Positions 44,003-53,061 of a DNA stretch of 64,000 nucleotides are shown piece after piece (the first letter of the stretch is position 1; the number at the start of each line of letters is the position of its first letter). Source of the DNA: Kibdelosporangium aridum (GTDB lineage: Bacteria; Actinomycetota; Actinomycetes; Mycobacteriales; Pseudonocardiaceae); contig NZ_FWXV01000001.1 of NCBI RefSeq assembly GCF_900176515.1, forward strand, positions 682,001 through 746,000, given 5' to 3'. The notes beneath the pieces were generated by a model. That model saw only the letters and a list, made by a program, of their open reading frames with translations, had not been told where the DNA came from and made no database searches. Made by a program: the position numbers and the translations under genes.

Positions 44003-45907
44003 TTGCGTAGAGGTTTGGTTGTCGCCGCCGTGGCCACGATGGTCTCGGCCGCAGGAGTGGCAGTGGCGGACCCGGTGTCCGCTCAGGATGTGGCCGCCGC
44101 CAAGGCGCGCCAATTGGCTGCGGGCGTGCAGATCGTGCCGAAGGGCTCGCAATCCTCGGGAATCGACCCGATGCTGGCGTACCTGCCCGACTTGTCCAAT
44201 GTGGACATCGCGGGTGTGCGGCGTGCTCGTGCGGCCGAACAAGCCGCGCTGCGCAACAGGTCGGGCGAAGCAAAGCCGTACACCGAGAGGGAACCGGTCG
44301 GCGTCCGTGGTCGCAACGACACCGATGCGACCGCGGAGTTCCTGTTCGGTTTCGGCACCGGTTTCGGCGCCGCGTCGAAATTCTCGTTGACCGGGAATCT
44401 CGCTCCGGACCCCGAGACGAAGACGTTGCCACCGTTCGCTGAGGACAACGGGTCGATCCCGCTTGCGCCCGCGGTCGGTGAGGGCCGGCGGATCCGGACC
44501 AGCGGCGTGATCGGCGACGGCCCGCACGGCAGCAGCGGCGACAAGAAGGGGGATTACGACTTCTACAAGGTCTCGGGCTTCAGCTCGGTCACGATCGACG
44601 TCGACACGCCCGCCAGCGACCTCGACTCCGTCGTCGCGGTCTACAACGCGGCAGGCGAGCAGATCGCGGTCAATGACGACCAAGGCCCGGACAACACCGA
44701 CAGCCTGGTGACCGTGCCGCTGCCGACCCCGGGCGACTACTACGTCCTGGTCAGCGGATTCGGCGAGAACGGCACGACGTTCCCGCAGAACCCCTCGGAC
44801 TCGGGCAGCGGGCTCGGCACGGGCTCGGAAGGCGCCTACACCGTGACCCTGTCCGGCCAGGAGACCTATGACAAGGACGTGTACTCCTTCTTCCTGCGCG
44901 CGGGCGACGTGATCGGTGCCGCGGTCACGGGCGGTTCGACTCGGCTTGAGGTGCACGACTCCACCGGGCGCGAGGTGTTCGGCTCGTCGCAGGACTTCAC
45001 GTCGCTGTACCCGGCGTCGTCTCCGCTGCCGCGGGGCGGCAACGCGGTGGTCGACTTCCTCGCGCCGACGACCGGCAAATACACCCTGCACGTGCGTAAC
45101 GGTGAAGGTCAGTATCAGGTCGCGCTCGAGGCATACCGGCCAGGAACCGAGACCAAGCCGCGCGGCACCGTGCAGACCATCTTCCTCGACTTCGACGGTG
45201 CCCAGATCGACGTCGGGATCTTCAACGCCGGGGCGACCGGTGTGCGGACCTTGTCCCCGTTCTCGACGTTCCTCGCGGGCTGGGGTCTTGGCCCGGCTGA
45301 CGAGAACGTGCTGATCGACCGCATCATCGACGTGGTCAAGGAGAACGTCGAGAAGGATCTCGCGCAGAAGTCGACCAACCGGAACTTCGCCGTCAAGATC
45401 CTCAACAGCCGGGACCACGCGGACCCGTTCGGCCAGGGAGGCGTGAGCAGGCTGATCATCGGCGGTTCGATCGCGGAGTCGGGCATCCCGACCGTGGGCA
45501 TCGCCCAGTCGATCGACCCGGGCAACTTCGGCACCGAGGAATCGGCGCTGCTGCTGCTCGACGTGCTGAGCGGGCCGACCGGCCGCACCTCGCTGAACAC
45601 GTACATCACCCCGGCGACCGACAAGATCCGGTTCATCAGCCAGGGCGTCGGCAACATCGCCGCCCATGAACTCGGGCACTTCATCGGCAGCTGGCACGTC
45701 GACCAGTTCAACGAGGTGGCCAGCCTGATGGACCAGGGCGGCAACCCGACCCTGATGTTCGGCGTCGGCCCGGACAAGATCGGTGGCACGGCCGACGACG
45801 TCGACGTCGACTTCGTCGAGGACGTGCTGAACCCGAACGAAGGCTTCAGCGGTCACGAGGACACCCTCAACCGCACTGGCTGGGGCTTCAGCCGCGGCCG
45901 CGGCTAG
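44003..45907 (+). CDS. Secreted metzincin protease with pre-peptidase C-terminal domains
   Basis: 634 residues from a TTG at 44003, preferred because GGGAGGGG lies 5 bp upstream. Signal peptide about 1-27. Two beta-rich PPC-like domains (about 155-285, with DYDFYKVSGFSSVTIDVDTP split by a turn, and 285-395) precede a metalloprotease domain. Zinc site HELGHFIGSWH at 555-565 is the metzincin HExxHxxGxxH, followed by the Met-turn in ASLMDQGG. The C-terminus continues for 60 residues with an Asp-rich DDVDVDFVEDVL stretch that may bind calcium. The PPC domains sit before the catalytic domain, the reverse of the usual order. A strong terminator follows 11 bp after the stop. Confidence 0.87.
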   Translation: MRRGLVVAAVATMVSAAGVAVADPVSAQDVAAAKARQLAAGVQIVPKGSQSSGIDPMLAYLPDLSNVDIAGVRRARAAEQAALRNRSGEAKPYTEREPVGVRGRNDTDATAEFLFGFGTGFGAASKFSLTGNLAPDPETKTLPPFAEDNGSIPLAPAVGEGRRIRTSGVIGDGPHGSSGDKKGDYDFYKVSGFSSVTIDVDTPASDLDSVVAVYNAAGEQIAVNDDQGPDNTDSLVTVPLPTPGDYYVLVSGFGENGTTFPQNPSDSGSGLGTGSEGAYTVTLSGQETYDKDVYSFFLRAGDVIGAAVTGGSTRLEVHDSTGREVFGSSQDFTSLYPASSPLPRGGNAVVDFLAPTTGKYTLHVRNGEGQYQVALEAYRPGTETKPRGTVQTIFLDFDGAQIDVGIFNAGATGVRTLSPFSTFLAGWGLGPADENVLIDRIIDVVKENVEKDLAQKSTNRNFAVKILNSRDHADPFGQGGVSRLIIGGSIAESGIPTVGIAQSIDPGNFGTEESALLLLDVLSGPTGRTSLNTYITPATDKIRFISQGVGNIAAHELGHFIGSWHVDQFNEVASLMDQGGNPTLMFGVGPDKIGGTADDVDVDFVEDVLNPNEGFSGHEDTLNRTGWGFSRGRG

Positions 45908-45918
45908 GCGATCACTCC

Positions 45919-45954
45919 AGGCGGGGCCCCGGACGGATGGTCCGGGCCCCGCCT
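45919..45954 (+). terminator. Strong GC-rich terminator after the metzincin
   Basis: AGGCGGGGCCCCGGAC (45919-45934) pairs with GTCCGGGCCCCGCCT (45940-45954), 15 bp with one bulged C and a 5-nt loop. There is no U-tract but CTCTGCGTTTG follows. It is the clearest intrinsic terminator in the window. Confidence 0.85.
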
Positions 45955-46530
45955 CTGCGTTTGCTGGGCCGTGTTCGCAGCACAGCGCGGCGTGGATTCC
46001 GGGTGCGTTTATCCGATCCGTGCAGTTCTTGACAGGCCACTCGGAATGGAACGAGTCGTCATGACAAGTTCGTGGCCGCACGGATGACTTGTGCACCATT
46101 TATCACTGCTCCATCCGTGTTCCGATGCTGCTCGATCGGGCGGGACCGCACGCTGTGGCGTCAATTCGCCCGGACAACGGTGTTTCTGTCGGTCTTAAGG
46201 GTGAACACGACCGGGCTATGTGATGGCTTTTCGGTTGGTATTTGTAGATCCTCAGCAATGTGGCCCGCAGATCAGTCGGGCAGAAACCAACTGCCGCTCG
46301 TCGCGTGAAAATGACCGTTGATCGTCGGCATGGGCACTCTGGATAGGTGTCCTTGCGACGTGGAATCTTGACCTGCTTCAATTTGGACATGCGCTGACAT
46401 GCGGAGTCGCTCGTAATTGGGGGGCCACATCGAAGCGCATACAGGGGCGGCTCGCTGCTGACACAGCGAGCCGCATCGCCCTGGATCCCTGTCGGTCGGT
46501 ACTAGAACACCAAGAAAGGGAACCTAGGAC
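45955..46530. other. 576-bp gene-poor intergenic region
   Basis: Six-frame reading shows only short frames with no ribosome-binding site and no recognisable protein; GC content is lower than the neighbours. The region holds a TTGACA-like -35 box at 46029-46034 without a matching -10, and a strong hairpin at 46447-46474. It may contain a long 5' untranslated leader or a small RNA for the downstream small membrane protein and GntR gene. No known riboswitch class was recognised. Confidence 0.45.
46447..46474. ncRNA. Perfect 11-bp hairpin in the leader of the small membrane protein
   Basis: GCGGCTCGCTG (46447-46457) and CAGCGAGCCGC (46464-46474) enclose a 6-nt loop. No U-tract follows on either strand. 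It lies 57 bp before the start at 46531, so it could be an attenuator, a small-RNA 3' end or a protein-binding element. Confidence 0.4.
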
Positions 46531-46836
46531 ATGTTCATTATAGGTCCAGGTCAGCTATCGAATCCAGGTGAATCCGTCCCTCGTTGGGCGGATTTCGGTC
46601 AGCGCGGCGGATTTTATGATTCGCGCAGGTCACGCCGTCGGACCGGGACTCGCGGGCGCCCGATGCGCCCGATCTGGCTGATCGATCGAGCACTGCACGC
46701 GCCCACATGGGGGCCGATCGTCCGGATGGCGGTACTCACAGTGGTTGTTTGCTGTGCCGCCATTCTCATGTGCCAGTCCGTCGGCGTGGTTTCCGCATGG
46801 ACTTCGGCGGCGAGGCTGAAGCGCGACGCCCGATAA
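46531..46836 (+). CDS. Small membrane protein of unknown function
   Basis: 101 residues, start ATG with AAAGGGAA upstream. The N-terminal 50 residues are basic and unstructured (RRSRRRTGTRGRP), then one transmembrane helix at about 66-88 (VRMAVLTVVVCCAAILM) with three Cys in or near it. Codon usage is less biased than in the neighbours, so it may be young or spurious. Located 86 bp before the GntR gene on the same strand. No family recognised. Confidence 0.5.
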   Translation: MFIIGPGQLSNPGESVPRWADFGQRGGFYDSRRSRRRTGTRGRPMRPIWLIDRALHAPTWGPIVRMAVLTVVVCCAAILMCQSVGVVSAWTSAARLKRDAR

Positions 46837-46922
46837 CACACGCCGGTTGAAAAGAATACATGGTTGAGGCGTCGCGGCTGTTTTTCGTGGCGTCTCGCCG
46901 CATATTTCAGGCAGGAGAGGTA

Positions 46923-47699
46923 ATGTCCAACGGGGGCAAGCTGGCGAAGAAGAAGGATGCGATCGCCAGCGTCATCCGGGACGAGATCATGGCGGGCCGC
47001 TATCCATCCGGCAGTATGCTGCCCAGCGAAAGCCAGCTGATCGAACGGTTCACCGTCTCGCGTACGCCGGTTCGCGACGCGATCGCCATACTCAAGGCCG
47101 AAGGCCTGGTCACGGTGCACCACGGCAAAGGCGCCGTTGTCCGCATGCGGCCGGAGTGGGTCGTGCGGTCACATCCACGCAAAATCATCGACGACGCCCC
47201 GCCGGGCAGTGGATCGTCCGACTATTTCGACCCCGATCTGGAGGGCTATCAATGGGATGTCGTCGGTGAACCCACAACCGAGTGGGTGCGGGCGAACGCC
47301 GGCCTGGCTCTGGTGATGGGAATCCGGGAAGGCGCTGATGTCTACCGGCACGACCAATTGCTGGATGACGGCCAGGGGCGACGGATGTTCCACCGCATGT
47401 ACCTGCCGAGCGACACCATCCGTGACCCTCGGAAACTGGGCGACCGGCCGTACCGGAGCCCGACCCAGCTGTACAACATCCTTTCGGCTGCCGGGCACAC
47501 ATTGACCTGGCGGGAACATGTCCGCGCCGTGATGCCGCCTCCCGAGGACGCCGACCGGCTGCACATACCGTGCGCCACGCCGATGCTCGTCATCCAGCGA
47601 ATCGTGGCGGCGCCCGAAGGCCATACGTTCGCGATGGAGGAAACCCGGATCAACGCGGAGAGCGCCAAGCTCGTCTACGACCTCGCGTGTGAGGCTTAG
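46923..47699 (+). CDS. GntR family regulator (HutC-type, UTRA domain)
   Basis: 258 residues from ATG 46923, with CAGGAGAGG upstream. The winged helix is at residues 8-75 (IASVIRDEIMAGRYPSGSMLP, ESQLIERFTVSRTPVRDAI, LKAEGLVTVHHGKGAVV). The C-terminal UTRA ligand domain spans about 95-250 with GADVYRHDQLLDDGQG and AMEETRINAES near the end. HutC-type GntR proteins often respond to amino acids or sugars. Upstream small membrane protein and long leader may be part of its unit. 3' end shares TTAG with the convergent Lrp gene (4-bp overlap). Confidence 0.9.
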   Translation: MSNGGKLAKKKDAIASVIRDEIMAGRYPSGSMLPSESQLIERFTVSRTPVRDAIAILKAEGLVTVHHGKGAVVRMRPEWVVRSHPRKIIDDAPPGSGSSDYFDPDLEGYQWDVVGEPTTEWVRANAGLALVMGIREGADVYRHDQLLDDGQGRRMFHRMYLPSDTIRDPRKLGDRPYRSPTQLYNILSAAGHTLTWREHVRAVMPPPEDADRLHIPCATPMLVIQRIVAAPEGHTFAMEETRINAESAKLVYDLACEA

Positions 47700-48157
47700 C
47701 GGCTGGGCCAGTTCTGCTGGTCACGCGACCAGGCGTCGAGCACGATCAGCGTCTTGGTCCCGGTGACCCGGTGGCTCCGGCGGATCTCGTCGATCCGCTC
47801 CTGCAGATGGGCCAGGTCCCGGACGCGCAGCCAGATCAGCGCGTCCGGGTCGCCCGCGATGGTGAACACCGCCTGGGTCTCCGGCATCGCCGTCGTCGTC
47901 TGCACGATCTCCGCCACGTTCGTGGTGCCCGCGAACCGCAGTTCGGTGAAGGCCTCGATTCCCCAGCCGAGCTTGGCATGATCAACTTGTACGGTGTACC
48001 CGAGGATCACGCCCGATTCCTGCAGCCGGTCGATCCGGCGCTTGACCGCCGCGATGGACAGCGAGACCCGCCCGGCGATGTCCGACAGCGTCCGGCGGGC
48101 GTCCTGCCGGAGCAATGCCAAGATCTCGTGGTCGGTGGGGTCAAGTTCGACATCCAT
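47696..48157 (-). CDS. Lrp/AsnC family transcriptional regulator
   Basis: 153 residues from ATG 48157. N-terminal HTH (LDPTDHEILALLRQDARRTLSDIAGRVSLSIAAVKRRIDRL, in helices over 4-45) and C-terminal RAM ligand domain with VVCTT-like beta strands, ending SHRVTGTKTLIVLD. It is divergent from the large 2-oxoacid:ferredoxin oxidoreductase gene with a 156-bp gap, the common arrangement for an Lrp that controls amino-acid catabolism. The ligand is probably an amino acid. Confidence 0.92.
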   Translation of the reverse strand: MDVELDPTDHEILALLRQDARRTLSDIAGRVSLSIAAVKRRIDRLQESGVILGYTVQVDHAKLGWGIEAFTELRFAGTTNVAEIVQTTTAMPETQAVFTIAGDPDALIWLRVRDLAHLQERIDEIRRSHRVTGTKTLIVLDAWSRDQQNWPSR

Positions 48158-48313
48158 GAGCGGTGACTGTACGCGGCGCGCAAAAAGTGTGCGCGGTTCC
48201 GCCAGGTGGGCGCGGGTTTTTTGCGTCTTTGTGGCGCTCAGGTGCCAGGGTTGTTGCGTCGCGCACGCGGGCGTTGTGTGGTGTGCGCAACACGCGTGCC
48301 AGGGAGGCCAGTC

Positions 48314-51300
48314 ATGACCTTCACTCTCGAAGACCGCTATGTCCGTGAATCCGGGTCTGCCTATCTGACCGGGATCCAGGCGCTGGTGCGGGTTCTGCTC
48401 GACCGGATCCGGCACGACCGTGCCGCAGGCCGGACGACCGCCGCCTTCGTCTCGGGGTACTCGGGATCGCCGCTTGGCGGGTTCGACCTGGAACTGGGGC
48501 GCCGCAAGAAGCTGCTCAACGCGTACGACATCGTGCACCGGCCCGGTCTGAACGAGGAACTGGGCGCGACGGCCGTGATGGGCAGCCAGTTGGCGGCGGG
48601 CACGGGCACACAGCGGCCCGACGGCATCGTGGGCATGTGGTACGGCAAGGCACCCGGCCTGGACCGGGCCACCGATGCGTTGCGCCACGCCAACCTCGCG
48701 GGCACGGACCCGAGCGGTGGAGCCGTCGCGTTAGTCGGTGACGACCCGAACGCGAAGTCCTCGACCGTGCCGAACGCTTCCGAGCTTGCCCTGGCCGACC
48801 TGGAGATCCCGGTCTTCTTCCCGTCCGACTCGCAAGACCTGCTCGTGCACGGCCTGCACGCGGTCGAAATGTCGCGAGCGAGCGGTTTGTGGACATCGAT
48901 GAAGATTGTCGCGAATGTCGCCGACGCCGCGGGAACCGTTGTCCTGCCGCACGACTGGACCGCTCCCGAACTGCCTGCCAACGCGTACAAGCACGTTCCG
49001 TCCGCGCATCTGCTCGGCCAGCAACAGGCTGCCTTGGAACGCAGCTTCTTCGACACGCGTGTCCCGTTGGCCATGGAGTACGTCCGTGCCAGCGGCGTGA
49101 ACCAGATCGTCGAGCGCGGCACGACCGACATCGGCGTGATCACCGCCGGTAAGTCCTATCTGGACGTCCAGCAGGCCTTGCGCGCGCTGGGCATGTCCGG
49201 CCGGGTACGCGTGCTCAAACTGGGCGTGATCCATCCGGTCGAACCGCAGATCGTGCGTGAGTTCGCCAAGGGGCTCTCCGAGATCGTCGTGGTGGAGGAA
49301 AAGCGGGCGTTCGTCGAGACGGCCGTGAAGAACATCCTGTACGGCATGCCGGATGCGCCTCGAGTGCACGGCAAGCATGATCCCGACGGCAGGACTTTGC
49401 TGGCGCAGTCCGGTGAGTTGAGCCCGGAACAGATCGCGGGCGCGTTCGCCAAGCGGCTGCAGGGTTTCGAGCCGGTCCGTGCGTGGCAACAGCGGCGCAA
49501 GCGCGAACGGATCGCGGTGCCGTTGCTGGCCAGGACTCCGTACTTCTGCTCGGGCTGTCCGCACAACTCGTCGACGAAGGTGCCGGAGGGCACGCTCGTG
49601 GGTGCCGGGATCGGGTGCCACACCATGGCTTTGTTCATGGAGCCCGAGCAGGTCGGCAACGTCCTCGGCGTCACGCAGATGGGTGGCGAGGGCGTCATGT
49701 GGATCGGCATGAGCCCGTTCGTCGACTCGACCCACCTCGTGCAGAACATCGGTGACGGCACGTTCATGCACTCCGGCAGCCTCGCCGTGCGCGCAGCCGT
49801 AGCCGCGGGCGCGAACATCACCTTCAAACTGCTGCACAACTCCACGGTCGCGATGACCGGCGGCCAGCAGGCGGTCGGCGCGTTGCCGATCGAGAAGATC
49901 GCGTCGATGATGCTCGTCGAAGGCGTTCGCAAGATCATCATCACCAGTGACGAGCCCGATCGGGTCCGCAAACTGCCGCTGCCGCGTGGCGTCGAGGTCC
50001 GCCACCGCGACGACATGTTGCGCAGCCAAGAGGAACTGGCCGCCATCGGCGGCGTGACCATGCTCATCCACGACCAGGAGTGCGCGGCCGAGAAGCGCCG
50101 CAAGCGCCGCCGCGGCAAGGTTCCCACGCCCGCGGCCAAGGTCATGATCAACGAGCGGGTCTGCGAAGGATGCGGCGACTGCGGCGCGAAGTCCAACTGC
50201 CTGTCGGTGCAGCCGGTCGCCACCGAATTCGGCCGCAAGACCCGGATCCACCAGTCGTCGTGCAACGTCGACTACTCGTGCCTGTCCGGTGACTGCCCGT
50301 CCTTCCTCACCGTCATTCCCGGCAAGCGGCCGCAACACCGGGAGATTCCCGACATCGCCGCCTCCGACTTGCCCATGCCTGTGCAGGACGGCGAAGACTT
50401 CACAGTCCGGATCACCGGCATCGGCGGAACCGGTGTGGTGACCGTGTCCCAGATCCTTGGCACCGCGGCGGCGATCGACGGCAAGCACGTCCGGACCCTC
50501 GACCAGATCGGGCTCGCGCAGAAGGGCGGCGCGGTCGTATCCGACGTCAAGGTCACGGCCTCACGCGTTGAGCAGGCCGCGAAACTGGCGTCGGGTGAAG
50601 CGGACCTCTACCTGTCCTGCGACGCCTTGGTCGGCGCCGACCCGACGCACCTGGCCGCGGCGGACTCCGACCGGACGACCGCCGTCGTCTCAACAACGGA
50701 AGTGCCGACGGCCAGCATGGTCGTGGACACCGGTGTGTCCTATCCGGACGCCCACGATGTCCGGTCGGTGATCGACTCGGCGACTCGCCGGACGGTCTAC
50801 CTCGACGCGCGAGGCCTGGCCGAGGCGCTGTTCGACGACGACCAGTACGCCAACATCCTCCAGGTCGGCGCGGCATTCCAGACCGGTGCGATCGCGTTGT
50901 CCGCCGACGCCGTCGAACAGGCGATCCGGCTCAACGGCACGGCGGTCGACCGTAACCTCCAAGCGTTCCGGCGTGGCCGCCAAGCTGTCGCCGACCCGGA
51001 GGCCCTTGCGGCGCTGCTGGTCGCGCCCGAGGTTGAAGCACCGATGCACCGGGCGACCGATCGGATCGCCGGAATCGTCGACGCGCCAGCGGACTCGGAG
51101 CTGGCCAGGCTGGTCCGGCTGCGTGTCTCGGACCTCATCGGCTACCAGGACGAGCGCTACGCCACCGAGTACGCGACCTTCGTCGAGCAGATCCGTGCCT
51201 CCGACACGGTCGAGGTCGCCGAGGCCGTCGCCCGCAACCTGTACAAGCTGATGGCGTACAAGGACGAATACGAGGTCGCCCGGTTGTCGCTTGACCTGTC

Positions 51301-51694
51301 CGGCGTCGAGGAGCAGTTCGGCGAGGGCGCCAAGGTCTCCTACCGGTTGCACCCGCCGGTCCTGCGCGCCATGGGGATGAAGCGCAAGCTCAGCCTCGGC
51401 CGCTGGTTCCGCCTGGTGTTCCGGCTGCTGGTCGGGATGCGCAGGCTGCGCGGCACCAAGCTCGATGTGTTCGGCTATGCGCACGTCCGCAAGGTGGAGC
51501 GCGAGCTGATCGGCGAGTACCGCGACGCTGTGCGCCAAGCAGACCCGGCCGTGCGGCTGGAGCTGGCCGAGTTGCCGGACATGATCCGCGGCTACGAGCA
51601 GATCAAACTCGACAACGTCACCGCCTACCGGGAACGCATGGCCGAGTTGCTCACGCCGGTGCGGACGCAGAGCCCGGTCGGATCGGCCGCTTAG
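48314..51694 (+). CDS. Single-chain 2-oxoacid (indolepyruvate-type) ferredoxin oxidoreductase
   Basis: 1126 residues from ATG 48314 with GGGAGG upstream. N-terminal pyrimidine/TPP-type region (YSGSPLGGFDLELG, LNEELGATAVMGSQ, about 20-400), Cys-rich linker with FCSGCPHNSST near 412, the TPP-binding half (GVMWIGMSPFVD, about 430-600), a 4Fe-4S-like cluster CEGCGDCGAKSNC near 616, and the C-terminal gamma domain (GIGGTGVVTVSQILG, LDQIGLAQKGGAVVSDVKV from about 700). It would oxidatively decarboxylate a 2-oxoacid from aromatic or branched amino acids to acyl-CoA, reducing ferredoxin. Aerobic actinomycetes use it in phenylalanine/tryptophan breakdown. The family is usually 1150-1190 residues. Confidence 0.93.
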   Translation: MTFTLEDRYVRESGSAYLTGIQALVRVLLDRIRHDRAAGRTTAAFVSGYSGSPLGGFDLELGRRKKLLNAYDIVHRPGLNEELGATAVMGSQLAAGTGTQRPDGIVGMWYGKAPGLDRATDALRHANLAGTDPSGGAVALVGDDPNAKSSTVPNASELALADLEIPVFFPSDSQDLLVHGLHAVEMSRASGLWTSMKIVANVADAAGTVVLPHDWTAPELPANAYKHVPSAHLLGQQQAALERSFFDTRVPLAMEYVRASGVNQIVERGTTDIGVITAGKSYLDVQQALRALGMSGRVRVLKLGVIHPVEPQIVREFAKGLSEIVVVEEKRAFVETAVKNILYGMPDAPRVHGKHDPDGRTLLAQSGELSPEQIAGAFAKRLQGFEPVRAWQQRRKRERIAVPLLARTPYFCSGCPHNSSTKVPEGTLVGAGIGCHTMALFMEPEQVGNVLGVTQMGGEGVMWIGMSPFVDSTHLVQNIGDGTFMHSGSLAVRAAVAAGANITFKLLHNSTVAMTGGQQAVGALPIEKIASMMLVEGVRKIIITSDEPDRVRKLPLPRGVEVRHRDDMLRSQEELAAIGGVTMLIHDQECAAEKRRKRRRGKVPTPAAKVMINERVCEGCGDCGAKSNCLSVQPVATEFGRKTRIHQSSCNVDYSCLSGDCPSFLTVIPGKRPQHREIPDIAASDLPMPVQDGEDFTVRITGIGGTGVVTVSQILGTAAAIDGKHVRTLDQIGLAQKGGAVVSDVKVTASRVEQAAKLASGEADLYLSCDALVGADPTHLAAADSDRTTAVVSTTEVPTASMVVDTGVSYPDAHDVRSVIDSATRRTVYLDARGLAEALFDDDQYANILQVGAAFQTGAIALSADAVEQAIRLNGTAVDRNLQAFRRGRQAVADPEALAALLVAPEVEAPMHRATDRIAGIVDAPADSELARLVRLRVSDLIGYQDERYATEYATFVEQIRASDTVEVAEAVARNLYKLMAYKDEYEVARLSLDLSGVEEQFGEGAKVSYRLHPPVLRAMGMKRKLSLGRWFRLVFRLLVGMRRLRGTKLDVFGYAHVRKVERELIGEYRDAVRQADPAVRLELAELPDMIRGYEQIKLDNVTAYRERMAELLTPVRTQSPVGSAA

Positions 51695-51802
51695 TGTCAC
51701 TTCAACGGCGATCGGCGCGATTTCCACGAACAACTTGGACCACGATGTCGAGAACGCCTCGCCAGGTTCTACGTCTCGGGTGACAACCCCGAGGAGGACA
51801 CG

Positions 51803-52333
51803 ATGAACAAGCAGGTCAAGCGCACTTCCGTGGACGCCGTCCGGACCGCGACCGGGCGTGACTGGGACGAGTGGAACGCCGAACTGGACGCCTGGGGAGC
51901 GACCGGACACAGCCACAAGGAGATCGTCGCCTGGCTGATGGACGAACGCGGCGTCGGCAGCTGGTGGGCACAGTCGATCACGGTCGCCTACGAGCAGGCG
52001 CGCGGGTTGCGATCGCCGGGCAGCGGACGGGACGGCCTGTTCACCATCAGCGTGAGCAAGACAGTGGACGTGCCGGTCGACGAGTTGTTCAAGGCGTTCA
52101 TGCAGACGGCGGGTGAGGCGCTGCGGGAACGGACTTCCCAGCCTGGGCGGTCCGCCCGGTTCGACTGGGAGGACGGCCGGACGCGGGTCAACGTGGGCTT
52201 CGACGCGAAGGGACCGGGCAAGAGCGTTGTGGCCGTGGCGCACGAGCGGCTGGAAAGCCCGGAGGAAGCTGAGCGGATGAAGGCGATGTGGCGGGAGCGG
52301 CTCGCTACCCTCAAGGCCCACATAGCGCCGTAA
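51803..52333 (+). CDS. DUF4287 plus SRPBCC-domain protein
   Basis: 176 residues from ATG 51803. N-terminal DUF4287-like helices (RTATGRDWDEWNAELDAWGA, then HKEIVAWLMDERGVGSWWAQSI) to about residue 70, then an AHSA1/SRPBCC-type domain (about 75-176) with TISVSKTVDVPVDELFKAF and a C-terminal helix. SRPBCC domains bind hydrophobic ligands or mediate protein contact. The role is unknown, but this two-domain arrangement is widespread in actinobacteria. Ribosome-binding site GAGGAGG upstream. Confidence 0.85.
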   Translation: MNKQVKRTSVDAVRTATGRDWDEWNAELDAWGATGHSHKEIVAWLMDERGVGSWWAQSITVAYEQARGLRSPGSGRDGLFTISVSKTVDVPVDELFKAFMQTAGEALRERTSQPGRSARFDWEDGRTRVNVGFDAKGPGKSVVAVAHERLESPEEAERMKAMWRERLATLKAHIAP

Positions 52334-52374
52334 CCGGTTTACACTCCGTCCGCTCGATTCGAGAGGGGGAGCGC

Positions 52375-53061
52375 GTGACCTTTCCACCGCCACCGCCGCA
52401 GCAGCCTGGTGATCCGAACCAGCAGCAGCCGTACCAGCAGTTCCCGCAGACACCGCCGTACCCGCAGCAGGGTTACTACCAGCAGCCTGGCTACCAGTAC
52501 GGATACCCCGGCCAGCAGCACATCGGTCCGCAGTTCCTGCCGCCGGAGGCGGGCACGCAGTACGCCCGCTTCGATCCGGTGCAGCCGGTCCGTGTGCTGG
52601 CCAACCCTGGGCGCAGGCTGGTCGCCAGACTGATCGACGGACTGATCCTCGGCGCGGTCATCGGTGGCCTGGCCGCCGCCATCGCCGGTATCACCAACGG
52701 CTTCGGCACTCGCCGGCCGGACGAAGCGGCGAACGTGATCGGGATCGTGCTGCTGGTCATCGTGGGTCTGGCATGGCTGCTCTACGAGCCGTTGTTCAAC
52801 ACGTTGAAAGGCGGCACGCCGGGCAAGCTCGCCATGGGCATCCGGGTGGTGCGTGTGGCGAACGCGGAATACCCGGGTTTCGGTGCGGCGCTGGGCCGTT
52901 TCCTCATTGCTCCCGTGTTCGCCATCGTGCCGCTCGGTGGTTTGCTGAACGTGTTGTGGTGCCTATGGGACCGTCCGCTGTACCAGTGCTTGCACGACAA
53001 GGTTGCCAGCACTGTGGTGGTGCACAAGGAAGGGGAAGCCTCGCACTACGGCAACGTGTAG
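52375..53061 (+). CDS. RDD-family membrane protein with Gln/Pro-rich N-terminus
   Basis: 228 residues from GTG 52375 with AGAGGGGG upstream. The first 60 residues are a Gln/Pro/Tyr-rich disordered tail (QQPGDPNQQQPYQQFPQ). Then the RDD domain: RLVARLIDGLILGAVIGG as TM1 with the name-giving Arg and Asp, TM2 at LLVIVGLAWLLYEP, the GGTPGKLAMGIRVV segment, and a last TM. RDD proteins are putative transporters or membrane scaffolds of unknown substrate. It overlaps the convergent subtilase by 16 bp. Confidence 0.88.
   Translation: MTFPPPPPQQPGDPNQQQPYQQFPQTPPYPQQGYYQQPGYQYGYPGQQHIGPQFLPPEAGTQYARFDPVQPVRVLANPGRRLVARLIDGLILGAVIGGLAAAIAGITNGFGTRRPDEAANVIGIVLLVIVGLAWLLYEPLFNTLKGGTPGKLAMGIRVVRVANAEYPGFGAALGRFLIAPVFAIVPLGGLLNVLWCLWDRPLYQCLHDKVASTVVVHKEGEASHYGNV

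Noticed and set aside
43985..46099. Long antisense reading frame (about 704 codons) opposite the metzincin
   Set aside because: The plus strand has signal peptide, zinc motif and ribosome-binding site; the antisense frame has none and arises from high GC3.
46103..46390. Leftward 95-codon frame in the intergenic region
   Set aside because: No ribosome-binding site, irregular composition, no family.
48158..48313. Possible Lrp binding dyads (GTGTGCGCAACAC-like) between Lrp and the oxidoreductase
   Set aside because: Arms fit only with a one-base insertion; no consensus to support them.
48731..50488. Long antisense reading frame opposite the ferredoxin oxidoreductase
   Set aside because: Composition-driven; the sense strand carries all cofactor motifs.
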